Below, in pieces: positions 8,466 through 15,866 of a stretch of 64,000 bases of DNA; positions within the stretch are counted from its first letter, which is position 1; the number at the start of each line of letters is the position of its first letter. Under the pieces are notes generated by a model. The model saw only the letters and a program-made list of their open reading frames with translations, ran no database searches and had not been told where the DNA came from. Origin of the DNA: Bacillota bacterium. GTDB lineage: Bacteria > Bacillota > Clostridia > Lachnospirales > Lachnospiraceae. The position numbers were made by a program, and so were the translations under genes. Location of the stretch: the NCBI GenBank assembly GCA_023423335.1, contig JAFAFU010000073.1, positions 62,001 through 126,000 of the forward strand, in the 5' to 3' direction.

Positions 8466-9476
8466 ATGAATAAGTATAAAATAGTACAAATTGTCTGCTG
8501 GACGATTGTTTTCGTCGTATTCATAGGTCTGGCAATATGGTTTATTACCCGGGGCAGCACATCATTCACAGGCAGGTTCAGCATTGAGAATTTGAGGGGG
8601 CCATATGAGGAAAAAGCAAGATACCGCATCGACACCTCCAAGGTGGAGAGTATGGAGCTTTCCTGGACAGCAGGGGAGATTATCATAAGGCCATATGACG
8701 GCGAGGAGATCGAGCTGGTGGAGTATGCCCAGAGGGATTTGGATGAGGATGAGAAGCTGAGCTATAATGTGGATCATAACACAATGACGATTAGCTTCTG
8801 TAAAAAGCAGTTTCGTATTTTAGATCCCATGCCTCCGAAGAAGCTGGAAATATTCGTACCGGAAAAGCTGGCAGCCGATTTTAATGACGTTTTCCTTAAC
8901 TGTGTATCATCAACCGTCGATGTATATAATATCAAGGCGCAATCTTTTTATGCCAAGACCGTATCCGGAGAAGTGTTTCTTACCGACATTACAGCGGATA
9001 AATCAGAGGTGAGATCCACCTCGGGAACCCTGGAACTGGATAACATTATGTCATCTAAGCTGGAACTAAAGACGGTTTCAGGTGAAATTCGGGTGCAGAG
9101 ATTGACTGCGGCCGATGTATCCGCGCATTCTACCTCCGGAGAGATTACTCTGACGGAAGTAACCACCGAACAGCTTGATTTTGATACGGTATCGGGAGAA
9201 GTGGAATTTGACGGCAGCTTTCAGATGCTGACAGCGAATACTACCTCCGGTGATTTGGATATAACCGTAGATACTGTCCCGAATTCCATCAATATTAAGA
9301 CGGTATCCGGAGAGGTTAATCTGATGATGCCTGCTTCCACGGATTTCGGAGTGTATTATAAAACTGTATCCGGTGATTTCCATAGCGGTATCCCTATGAG
9401 GAGCCTGGATGAAAGCACGGCAGCATTTAAGATTAAGACAACAAGCGGAGATATTAAAATCACCGAGCTGAAATAA
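8466..9476 (+). CDS. DUF4097-family beta-helix protein, membrane anchored
   Basis: One N-terminal membrane helix (IVCWTIVFVVFIGLAIWF) is followed by a long repetitive beta region with seven or more short repeats ending in TVSGE or TTSGD, the signature of DUF4097 (LiaG-like) right-handed beta structures. The ATG at 8466 has GAGGGAG 4-10 bases upstream; an in-frame ATG at 8454 forms an ATGA with the previous stop and could also be used. The repeats probably lie outside the membrane. Role inferred: envelope-stress sensing or structural support. Confidence 0.8.
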   Translation: MNKYKIVQIVCWTIVFVVFIGLAIWFITRGSTSFTGRFSIENLRGPYEEKARYRIDTSKVESMELSWTAGEIIIRPYDGEEIELVEYAQRDLDEDEKLSYNVDHNTMTISFCKKQFRILDPMPPKKLEIFVPEKLAADFNDVFLNCVSSTVDVYNIKAQSFYAKTVSGEVFLTDITADKSEVRSTSGTLELDNIMSSKLELKTVSGEIRVQRLTAADVSAHSTSGEITLTEVTTEQLDFDTVSGEVEFDGSFQMLTANTTSGDLDITVDTVPNSINIKTVSGEVNLMMPASTDFGVYYKTVSGDFHSGIPMRSLDESTAAFKIKTTSGDIKITELK

Positions 9477-9523
9477 CCGTTGCAGGACAGGAACAAGGAT
9501 AATCTTTTCTATTAAAACAGGCC

Positions 9524-9580
9524 ATAAAGGTGCTATGAGCTACTCTGTTTTCATGGGTAATTCATGACACCTTTATTTTT
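9524..9580 (+). terminator. Terminator of the padR-DUF1700-DUF4097 operon
   Basis: ATAAAGGTG (9524-9532) pairs with CACCTTTAT (9568-9576), with extra pairing inside, followed by TTTT. Confidence 0.75.
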
Positions 9581-9649
9581 ACTCCGGCAGATATACCGAT
9601 TAACAGAATTCCGATTCTATAAGAAAGCAGAAAAATTAATTGATTATTC

Positions 9650-9703
9650 TTGACAATCTCTTTATATAACACTATAGTGTGTATATATAGTATATACACT
9701 ATA
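9650..9703 (+). promoter_or_regulatory. GntR operon promoter with 31-bp palindromic operator
   Basis: TTGACA (9650-9655), a 17-bp spacer and TATAGT (9673-9678) form the promoter. A 31-bp near-perfect palindrome (9673-9703, arms beginning TATAGTGT and ending ACACTATA) starts at the -10 box. Such sites are typical operators of YtrA-type GntR repressors. Confidence 0.8.
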
Positions 9704-9721
9704 ACAGCAGGAGGTGATGCA

Positions 9722-10096
9722 ATGAATATCCTGATCAGTAATTCCAGTGAGAAACCGATATATGAACAGATCACATCCCAAATGAAGCAGATGATGATCA
9801 GCGGTGAGCTGGAAGCAGGCAGTCTGCTGCCGTCCATGAGAATGCTGGCGAAGGAGCTGCGTATCAGTGTCATAACTACCAAGCGGGCTTATGAGGATCT
9901 GGAACGGGACGGATTTATCTATACGGTAGTAGGAAAAGGGAGCTTCGTTGCAGAGAAGAATCTTGAGTTTGTCCGGGAGGAACAGCTTCGCGTCGTTGAA
10001 GAGCATCTTGGAAAGGCCGTCCAGGGTGCGAAGGCGGGCGGTATTCACTTGGAAGAATTGCAGGAAATCGTAAGAATGTTATACGAGGAGGAGTAG
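9722..10096 (+). CDS. GntR-family (YtrA-type) regulator
   Basis: The 124-residue protein has a winged-helix domain (residues 10-75: PIYEQITSQMKQMMISGEL, LAKELRISVITTKRAYEDLERDGFI, VVGKGSFV) and a short helical tail, as in YtrA. The start at 9722 is chosen because GGAGGTGATG lies directly upstream and the frame further upstream runs over the operator. The ATPase gene follows after 2 bp. YtrA-type repressors control neighbouring ABC transporters, often in response to cell-wall-active antibiotics. Confidence 0.88.
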   Translation: MNILISNSSEKPIYEQITSQMKQMMISGELEAGSLLPSMRMLAKELRISVITTKRAYEDLERDGFIYTVVGKGSFVAEKNLEFVREEQLRVVEEHLGKAVQGAKAGGIHLEELQEIVRMLYEEE

Positions 10097-10098
10097 AT

Positions 10099-10998
10099 AT
10101 GACGGGAATTGCATCAGAAAAGCATTCTTCACACGGAAGGAATGCCATTGAGATTAAGAACCTGGCAAAAAATTATGACAGCTTTTCATTGAATAAGATC
10201 AGCTTCCAGGTACCGATGGGATCCATCATGGGATTTGTCGGTGAGAATGGAGCAGGTAAAACCACTACGATAAAAGCAATACTTAACCTGGTCTACCCGG
10301 ATGACGGAGAAATCACAGTTCTGGGTGCATCCTCAAAGAACCTGTGCAAGGACAGGAAAGCCGATATCGGTGCGGTTTTTGACGGCAGCAGTCTGCACGA
10401 TAATCTGACGGTAAACGACCTTAATATTATAATGGGAAATATCTACCCGAACTGGGAGGAGAGGTGCTATTATGACTATATAAATCGGTTCGAGCTGCCA
10501 AGAACAAAACGGCTGAAGGAATTTTCACGGGGTATGAAAATGAAGCTTTCCATCGGGATTGCTCTTTCCCATAAGCCCAGGCTGTTAATTCTGGATGAGG
10601 CGACCAGTGGGCTGGACCCGATGGTCAGGGATGAGATCCTGGATATTTTCCTTGAATTCATACAGGATGAGGAGCATACCATCCTTCTGTCCACCCATAT
10701 TATCAGTGATATCGAGAAAATAGCGGATTATGTAACCTTCATCCATAAGGGCAATATTATTTTCAGTGAGAGCAAGGATGATCTCATTTATCAGCATGGA
10801 GTGGTCCGCTGCCGAAGAGAGGACGTGGCCGGATTGGGTAAAAACCATGTTGTCGGAATCCGGGAAAACAGCTACGGGGCAGAGGTAATGATAAGAAATA
10901 AGGATGTTTTCCAGAGACATTACCGCCAGTACCAGGTCGAGAAGACCTCCATTGAAGAGATCATGCTGTTTGTCAGCAGAGGAAAGGAGCGGGTGTAG
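10099..10998 (+). CDS. ABC transporter ATP-binding protein (YtrB-like)
   Basis: The ATPase has 299 residues with Walker A GENGAGKTT, signature FSRGMKMKL, Walker B LLILDEATSGLDP and H-loop LLSTHIISDIEK. The first 20 residues are an extension before the ABC core. It has GAGGAGGAG upstream and ends one base before the permease ATG at 10999. It forms an export unit with that permease under the control of the upstream GntR protein. Confidence 0.9.
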   Translation: MTGIASEKHSSHGRNAIEIKNLAKNYDSFSLNKISFQVPMGSIMGFVGENGAGKTTTIKAILNLVYPDDGEITVLGASSKNLCKDRKADIGAVFDGSSLHDNLTVNDLNIIMGNIYPNWEERCYYDYINRFELPRTKRLKEFSRGMKMKLSIGIALSHKPRLLILDEATSGLDPMVRDEILDIFLEFIQDEEHTILLSTHIISDIEKIADYVTFIHKGNIIFSESKDDLIYQHGVVRCRREDVAGLGKNHVVGIRENSYGAEVMIRNKDVFQRHYRQYQVEKTSIEEIMLFVSRGKERV

Positions 10999-11652
10999 AT
11001 GAAAGGCTTGATTTTAAAGGATATCATTAATATGAAAAGGAACTTCAAACTTTTTTCGGTATTCGTCCTGATCTATATTTTGATATCATTTATCCTGGAA
11101 AGCTCCAGCTATTTCAGTTCCATGTTTACTCTGGTACTTGCTATGCTGACTCTGACCTCGTATTCTCTGGATGAGCAGGCCAAGTGGGACGGCTATGCCT
11201 TAACCATGCCGATTTCCAGGAATAATATCGTGCAGGGAAAGTACCTGGTTATGATTATCCTGGCAACGGCCGGATTGGCCTTTAACTGTGTTGTATTGAC
11301 TGTATTAAATGTTGTGATGAAGGCTGAGAAGCTGTATTCCGGTTTTGAAGGAGGGGCTATCGGGGCGGTATTGGTCATCCTGTTTTATAGTATCGCGATG
11401 CCCTTTGTAACGAAATTCGGTGTGGAGAAATCAAGATTCATCATTATTTTAATTTATATGATTCCTTTCTTTATCGGAAATATGGTTCTTAAGCTGGTGA
11501 AGGAGAAGTATCCGGAGTCATGGGCAGAGCTTGTGCGTATCAGTAAGATATTTATTGACTATGCTCCGCTGATCATTCCAGCTGTAGTTCTGGTTGCACT
11601 AGGGATATCCTACTCCATATCGGTCCGAATCTATCGGAAGAAGGAGTTTTAA
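10999..11652 (+). CDS. ABC-2 type permease of the GntR-controlled exporter
   Basis: The 217-residue protein has six hydrophobic segments, with a loop after segment 2 (SLDEQAKWDGYALTMPISR) typical of bacitracin- or lantibiotic-type ABC-2 permeases. It is directly adjacent to its ATPase. The transporter probably has a single permease type working as a homodimer. Confidence 0.82.
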   Translation: MKGLILKDIINMKRNFKLFSVFVLIYILISFILESSSYFSSMFTLVLAMLTLTSYSLDEQAKWDGYALTMPISRNNIVQGKYLVMIILATAGLAFNCVVLTVLNVVMKAEKLYSGFEGGAIGAVLVILFYSIAMPFVTKFGVEKSRFIIILIYMIPFFIGNMVLKLVKEKYPESWAELVRISKIFIDYAPLIIPAVVLVALGISYSISVRIYRKKEF

Positions 11653-11658
11653 CCAGAG

Positions 11659-11692
11659 GATAGTGTGAAGAATGCTTTTTCTTCACACTATC
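11659..11692 (+). terminator. Terminator of the GntR-ABC operon
   Basis: A perfect 14-bp stem (11659-11672 with 11679-11692) with a 6-base loop lies 7 bp after the stop codon; the following tract is pyrimidine-rich (ACCTTTCT). Confidence 0.75.
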
Positions 11693-11753
11693 ACCTTTCT
11701 ATAATTCATTCATAAGATGTTATGTGAACGATTGTGTAGAAAGAGGTATCAGC

Positions 11754-12485
11754 TTGAATAACGATTATTATGACAGGTATAAAAAAGATACGGAGCAGGA
11801 TAATCAGGTAACAAGACAGCAGTTCTTCCCCGGTGGCATCCCCGGTGTTTTCCCGGGTCAACCGCCAGTACAGCCGGGTCAACGGCCAGGCCAACCGCCG
11901 AGCCAACGACCAGGTCAGCCGCCAGCAAGCCAGCGACCGGGTCAGCCACCAGCGGGTCAACGGCCAGGCCAACCACCGAGTCAACAACCGGGCCAACGAC
12001 CAGGCCAACGACCAGGCCAACCACCGAGTCAACAACCGGGCCAACGACCAGGTCAACAGCCGGGCCAACGACCGGTTCAACAACCGGGCCAACGACCGGG
12101 CCAACAGCCGGGCCAACGACCGGGTCAACAGCCGGGCCAACAACCGGGTCAACCGCCAAGTCAACAACCCGGCCAGCCAAGGTCTGCTCCGCCGAACTTC
12201 ACTCCCCAGCTTCCGAGAATGGATACACAGCCCTTCGGAGGAGGCCAGTTTGATGGCCGGAGTGATCGCGGCGGCAGGGATATGGAGGGATTTTCCGGAC
12301 GCCCCGGAGATTTCAGAGGGTGTATGAACCGGTTTACCTATATCTGGCTACTGAACGGCAATAATTTCTGGTTCTACCCGATTAATGTACGACGTCCTTT
12401 TGTAGAAGGCTTCCGCTGGAGAAGAAACCGCTGGGAATTCGATAGAATCAATATGAATAGGATTCTGTTCTTCCGTTGCTTTTAA
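11754..12485 (+). CDS. PGQ-repeat low-complexity protein with conserved C-terminal tail
   Basis: The product has about 243 residues. Residues 35-145 consist almost entirely of 3-4-residue units of the kind PGQ(R/Q/P)PGQ, without signal peptide or membrane helix. A C-terminal part (about 190-243) is rich in Trp, Phe and Arg (NGNNFWFYPINVRRPFVEGF). The TTG at 11754 has AAGAGG 8 bases upstream; a GTG at 11724 lacks a ribosome site. Pro/Gly/Gln-rich chains with an aromatic C-terminus occur in spore-coat and exosporium proteins of Clostridia, which is only a possible analogy. I do not recognise the family. Confidence 0.7.
   Translation: MNNDYYDRYKKDTEQDNQVTRQQFFPGGIPGVFPGQPPVQPGQRPGQPPSQRPGQPPASQRPGQPPAGQRPGQPPSQQPGQRPGQRPGQPPSQQPGQRPGQQPGQRPVQQPGQRPGQQPGQRPGQQPGQQPGQPPSQQPGQPRSAPPNFTPQLPRMDTQPFGGGQFDGRSDRGGRDMEGFSGRPGDFRGCMNRFTYIWLLNGNNFWFYPINVRRPFVEGFRWRRNRWEFDRINMNRILFFRCF
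11866..12180 (+). repeat. Coding minisatellite of about 12-bp units
   Basis: The segment is built of degenerate 12-bp units of the type CCGGGCCAACGA, with longer higher-order copies repeated several times. It encodes the PGQ repeats and leaves all other frames open as well. Copy number is likely variable by slippage. Confidence 0.85.
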
Positions 12486-12533
12486 CTCTATATGGCATAC
12501 CAAAGGGGATGTTTTATAATAGCGGTACAAGAA

Positions 12534-12615
12534 GCGCCGGATGCTCCCTCACACGGGTTGCAGGACAGATTTCGCTCCGTTCAGCAAACACTGTATTATG
12601 GAAAGCATCCGGCGT
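12534..12615. other. Inverted repeat with 58-base loop between the PGQ gene and hsp20
   Basis: GCGCCGGATGCT (12534-12545) pairs with AGCATCCGGCGT (12604-12615), 12 bp with one G-T pair. It lies between two convergent genes and may be a transcript-end structure or a small RNA. A TATAAT-like box occurs just upstream (about 12513). Confidence 0.45.
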
Positions 12616-12664
12616 CTCTTGTGCCGCTTTTGTTATTGGAAAGCAGCCCCTCGGTATCTAATAC

Positions 12665-13096
12665 TTATTCGATTGCAATGTACTTCTTCTGTTCAATTTT
12701 TGCTTCTTTCTTATCCTTTGGGAATACCAGCTTTAAGATACCATTCTCAAAGGAGGCCTGGAAATCCTCTTCTTTCAGATAATCTCCGACATAAAAGCTT
12801 CTCTTGCAGCTGCCGCTGTAACGTTCTCGATGAATGTATTTACCCTTCTCATCTTTTTCATCTTTGACTTCATTTTTTTCCGCAGTGATTGTAAGATAAC
12901 CATTCTCCAGCTGGGCCTGTACATCCTTCTTCTCGTAACCGGGCAATTCTATCTCCAGCTGATATTCATTTCCGAGATCCTTAACATTGGTATTCATCCA
13001 TTTAGAGGTCGACCTTGAGAAGCCGAAAGGAAGGGAGAATACGTCATTGAAAAAGCTGTCCACAAAATTGTTTTCAAAAATACTAGGTAACAACAT
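12665..13096 (-). CDS. hsp20: Small heat-shock protein, Hsp20 family
   Basis: This is a 143-residue protein with an alpha-crystallin domain (about residues 35-135). The domain includes YQLEIELPGYEKKDVQAQLE, the NGYLTI segment and the conserved ENGILKLVFPK motif near the end. The N-terminal MLLPSIFENNFVDSFFNDVF stretch is typical of clostridial Hsp18/Hsp20. It acts as an ATP-independent holdase in the cytoplasm. A CIRCE element overlaps its promoter, so HrcA control is likely. Confidence 0.93.
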   Translation of the reverse strand: MLLPSIFENNFVDSFFNDVFSLPFGFSRSTSKWMNTNVKDLGNEYQLEIELPGYEKKDVQAQLENGYLTITAEKNEVKDEKDEKGKYIHRERYSGSCKRSFYVGDYLKEEDFQASFENGILKLVFPKDKKEAKIEQKKYIAIE

Positions 13097-13214
13097 ATAA
13101 ATTCCTCCTTGATTGATATAGTTTAACAGGTTACAATTCGGGCCGGATACTTTGCAGACTGTTCCGCTATATTAGTTTGCTATATGAAGCACCCGTTCCA
13201 TTTGTTCTATATGT

Positions 13215-13257
13215 AATATAACAAATAAAATTAGCACTGTCAACAGGAGAGTGCTAA
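13215..13257 (-). promoter_or_regulatory. CIRCE element and sigma-A promoter of hsp20
   Basis: TTAGCACTG (13231-13239), 9 bases and GAGTGCTAA (13249-13257) match the CIRCE consensus with one changed base. On the minus strand TTGACA (13243-13238) sits inside the CIRCE spacer, 17 bp before TATATT (13220-13215). HrcA binding would directly cover the -35 box. Confidence 0.88.
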
Positions 13258-13423
13258 TTTCACAAATATTTCACAAATTACCGGAGAATTCTCACATCCG
13301 CCATAGGAATATACTCGTCATAACCAATAAGGTTTAAGTTATGAGGATATAGGTTGCCAGCCGGCGTCAAAGCGTGGTAAAATATGTGTTAGTTTTATAT
13401 TCTAAAAAAATGGAGGTGCCTGC
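13258..13423. other. Intergenic region between hsp20 and the zinc-ribbon gene
   Basis: No gene or clear structure is visible here beyond the ribosome site TGGAGGTG (about 13410) of the next gene and an AT-rich stretch that may hold its promoter. Confidence 0.4.
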
Positions 13424-14029
13424 ATGGGAAATATAGTCTGGCCGCTTTGCATAATATTCGTATTCGGATCGTGGTATTTTGTCAGAAGGTATGAGCAGGA
13501 AAAATCTCAGATGTTTAAGATTTTGTGTATTGCCGGTCTGATTACTTCCGGCTTTACATTAATCGTTTGGGGATTTGCCCTGGGGATGTTAGCTGCCGGA
13601 ACGGTGCAGTCATTGATTAATTTCGCGGAATATAAGAAGCATCCGGAGAAATTCGCTGAACAGCTGGAGCAGAGCAGCGAGTATTTTAATATCCGGCTTC
13701 AGGACGTACTCCAGTTGGTTCTATTGATAGCCATTCTGGCTGTCATATGCATCGTAGCTTTCCGGGCAATGAAAAGCTATTTCCTCATTCTGAAGACCGG
13801 TACCTCGGATCATTATTCCTTTTTAAATATGGACAAGAGATTTGGAACAGGAAAGAAGACTGCAGCACCGAATCAGAATAAGTCTGCGGAAAATAATGTG
13901 ACGGCTGCAGCAGATACGCCGAAGCTTCAGAGGGTTGAGGTGTCCTTCTGCCCCAAATGTGGTGCCAGATTAGGGGAGGGTATCTCCGTATGTCCTGGCT
14001 GCGGACGGAAACCAAAGAATAAAAAATAA
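13424..14029 (+). CDS. Membrane protein with C-terminal zinc ribbon
   Basis: This 201-residue protein has membrane helices at about 4-20, 33-60 and 97-115, a low-complexity linker and a C-terminal double CxxC zinc ribbon (CPKCGARLGEGISVCPGCG, residues about 176-194). This zinc-ribbon tail is common in small Firmicutes membrane proteins of unknown function. It has a strong ribosome site and its own terminator, so it is probably monocistronic. No function can be assigned. Confidence 0.75.
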   Translation: MGNIVWPLCIIFVFGSWYFVRRYEQEKSQMFKILCIAGLITSGFTLIVWGFALGMLAAGTVQSLINFAEYKKHPEKFAEQLEQSSEYFNIRLQDVLQLVLLIAILAVICIVAFRAMKSYFLILKTGTSDHYSFLNMDKRFGTGKKTAAPNQNKSAENNVTAAADTPKLQRVEVSFCPKCGARLGEGISVCPGCGRKPKNKK

Positions 14030-14058
14030 AGGTCTTAACAGAAATACTATCATAATAA

Positions 14059-14109
14059 AAGCCATCGGATGAGCGGAACCTTTCTTTCGTTTCGTACAGC
14101 CGGTGGCTT
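14059..14109 (+). terminator. Terminator after the zinc-ribbon gene
   Basis: AAGCCATCGG (14059-14068) pairs with CCGGTGGCTT (14100-14109), with one G-T pair, and is followed by ATTTAATTT. Confidence 0.7.
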
Positions 14110-14201
14110 ATTTAATTTGAGAGAGCCTGACTGTTCCGGGGACAAAATTACCCGCAGGAGCTTGGTCATGAGAAGCGATGACAGGACTGCCGAAAATATA
14201 A

Positions 14202-14255
14202 TTGACAGTATAACAATGTTATGTTATATTTATACCACAGAACAAAACAATGTTA
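14202..14255 (+). promoter_or_regulatory. Promoter of the yhbD-bactofilin operon with a 10-bp direct repeat
   Basis: TTGACA (14202-14207), a 17-bp spacer and TATATT (14225-14230) form a promoter. AACAATGTTA occurs at 14212-14221 and again at 14246-14255, flanking the -10 box; each copy is itself partly palindromic. It may be a binding site for the MerR-like YhbD product. Confidence 0.6.
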
Positions 14256-14274
14256 CGCAAAAGAGGTGAGCAAT

Positions 14275-14919
14275 ATGAATTTGATTTCAAAGAAAGATTT
14301 GCTGGCAATTACGGGAATATCCTATGGGCAGCTATACCGGTGGAAAAGGGAACGGCTGATCCCGGAGGAATGGTTTATCAAGCAATCTGCTTATACAGGG
14401 CAGGAAACCTTTTTTCCCAGGGAACAGATTCTCAGCCGTATTCAATCTATTCTGGAGCTGAAGGATAAGTATTCCCTGGAAGAACTCGCCAGGATACTTT
14501 CCCCTGAGACAGCCCAGGCAAGAATAACGGTAACAGATCTGGCAGAGATGAGTGAGATAGATAAGGAGCTATTGAAGGAGCTTCCCCAGCTATACCGCAA
14601 GGAACATTTCGAATTTCAGGATGTTGTTTTTACAGTTGCATTGATCCAGGCGGCGGACAGTATCGGTTTAACCCGGGAGCAGCTTAAGGGTCTGCTGGAG
14701 AAAGGAATTGCGGCGGCATCAAGAACCAGAAGTACGAACGTAACCTGTACAGTTTTTTCTATGGAGAATAATTACCATGCCGCTTTCACGCCGAATGCCA
14801 TACCGGTGGTTTTTGATGATGATATTGAGGTGAAAGCACAGATATCCCTCAGTGAGACGGCTGACCGGATCAGGATAAAATATAACAACAGATTCAAACA
14901 GGAGGATGGGAGGAATTGA
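14275..14919 (+). CDS. yhbD: YhbD-type protein with MerR-like HTH (DUF4004)
   Basis: The 214-residue product starts MNLISKKDLLAITGISYGQL and has a MerR-like winged helix at residues 1-70, followed by a helical region (to about 120) and a beta-rich tail. This matches the YhbD/DUF4004 family. The ATG at 14275 follows AAGAGGTGAG. It overlaps nothing but ends one base before the bactofilin ATG at 14921. In Bacillus subtilis yhbD lies beside yhbE and yhbF, bactofilin genes needed for flagellar hook assembly, so this is a conserved pairing. Confidence 0.8.
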   Translation: MNLISKKDLLAITGISYGQLYRWKRERLIPEEWFIKQSAYTGQETFFPREQILSRIQSILELKDKYSLEELARILSPETAQARITVTDLAEMSEIDKELLKELPQLYRKEHFEFQDVVFTVALIQAADSIGLTREQLKGLLEKGIAAASRTRSTNVTCTVFSMENNYHAAFTPNAIPVVFDDDIEVKAQISLSETADRIRIKYNNRFKQEDGRN

Positions 14920-14920
14920 T

Positions 14921-15532
14921 ATGCAGGATTTTTATATTGAAGGGATAGGAAGAATTAATGGCGGGGAGTTCGGAACGGTCACAGTGGAAGGTGTGGGTAA
15001 CTGCTCAGGTAATTTAAAGGCGGAGCTTATCCGTGTGGAAGGTGTATTTCACTGTCAGGGAGGATTAGAGGCCGGACTGCTGGATTGCGAGGGAGTAGCA
15101 GACTTTTCGATGGATATCCGGGCGAAAAAGATATCTGTCGAAGGTGTCCTCAACCTTAAGAAAGGAGCTAAGATAGAAGCGGAAGAGATTACCTGTGAAG
15201 GAGTCATTCGTACCAGCGGGGAGATCTCAGCAGATGTTATAAGGGCGGAAGGCTGCATCTCGGCAGAAGAAATCGTCGGAGATCATATTCAGATCAATTC
15301 CGATTACCATCCCAGATTTATATCAAGAATATTCAGCAGAGCGAAATCGGATGTGAAATTAATCGAGGCGACCACGATAGAGATACGAGGTGTTACTGCG
15401 GAAACCGTCAACGGTAAGAACATCGTAATCGGACGGGACTGCAGGATAGAGAGTGTTGATTGCAGCGGTACTTTATATATCGATAAGAGCGCTTATGTAA
15501 GGAATATTACCGGTGAATATACGATGAAGTAA
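14921..15532 (+). CDS. Bactofilin-like polymer-forming protein (YhbE/YhbF type)
   Basis: The product is 203 residues of short beta repeats (VTVEGVGNCSGNLKAELIRV, ISVEGVLNLKKGAKIEAEEI, and so on), as in the DUF583/bactofilin beta-helix, with a loop at about 120-150. The ATG at 14921 has GGGAGG 7 bases upstream; an ATG at 14906 is too close to its AGGAGG. Bactofilins self-assemble into nucleotide-free filaments at the cytoplasmic membrane. The YhbD neighbour supports a YhbE/F-like role in flagellum or envelope assembly. Confidence 0.82.
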   Translation: MQDFYIEGIGRINGGEFGTVTVEGVGNCSGNLKAELIRVEGVFHCQGGLEAGLLDCEGVADFSMDIRAKKISVEGVLNLKKGAKIEAEEITCEGVIRTSGEISADVIRAEGCISAEEIVGDHIQINSDYHPRFISRIFSRAKSDVKLIEATTIEIRGVTAETVNGKNIVIGRDCRIESVDCSGTLYIDKSAYVRNITGEYTMK

Positions 15533-15535
15533 GCC

Positions 15536-15603
15536 GGTGTACTGTATTACTGACGATCAGACGAACTGCGCAGTTCGCATAAAGACCAATGATACAGTAC
15601 ACC
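15536..15603 (+). terminator. Two-part hairpin after the bactofilin gene
   Basis: GGTGTACTGTAT (15536-15547) pairs with ATACAGTACACC (15592-15603), enclosing a perfect 16-bp palindrome (15562-15577). No T-run follows, so it may be a 3'-end stabiliser working with the next hairpin. Confidence 0.55.
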
Positions 15604-15613
15604 AGGCTATTAG

Positions 15614-15676
15614 GACCCTGATTTCATATGGCAGGACGGATATAATCAATCCCTGCCGGTGAAACCGGGGTCTTTT
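15614..15676 (+). terminator. Rho-independent terminator before the RRNPP regulators
   Basis: GACCC (15614-15618) pairs with GGGTC (15668-15672), TTTC with GAAA and GGCAGG (15630-15635) with CCTGCC (15652-15657), followed by TTTTCC. I considered a riboswitch but saw no matching consensus. Confidence 0.65.
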
Positions 15677-15712
15677 CCTGTCTGGATTAATCTGTCATAT
15701 TATATCAAAATA

Positions 15713-15790
15713 TTGACATTGTGATCACTTATGATCTACTTTATGATAAATATAATTGAACAAAGATTCATGATGTGATAATCTATGAAT
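15713..15790 (+). promoter_or_regulatory. Promoter region of the paired RRNPP-type regulators
   Basis: TTGACA at 15713-15718 is followed about 18 bp later by a poor -10 (TACTTT). Downstream lies an inverted repeat ATTCAT (15766-15771) / ATGAAT (15785-15790) with a 13-base spacer, and TTATGAT occurs twice (15729, 15741). A weak -10 plus dyad symmetry fits an activated or autoregulated promoter. Confidence 0.45.
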
Positions 15791-15866
15791 AAATAGAATA
15801 ACTTGTTAGATACTTAACAAAGCTGCAAATTGATAATTGGAATATTTGGACAAGGAGGGAATAAGC

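Noticed and set aside
11706..12327. Long open frames on both strands in the PGQ repeat (up to 164 codons)
   Set aside because: They are by-products of the 12-bp repeat, which leaves all frames open. Only the plus frame from 11754 has a ribosome site and a non-repetitive end.
15614..15676. Riboswitch upstream of the RRNPP regulators
   Set aside because: The structure is a branched hairpin ending in TTTT after the bactofilin gene; no known riboswitch core could be recognised, so a terminator is simpler.
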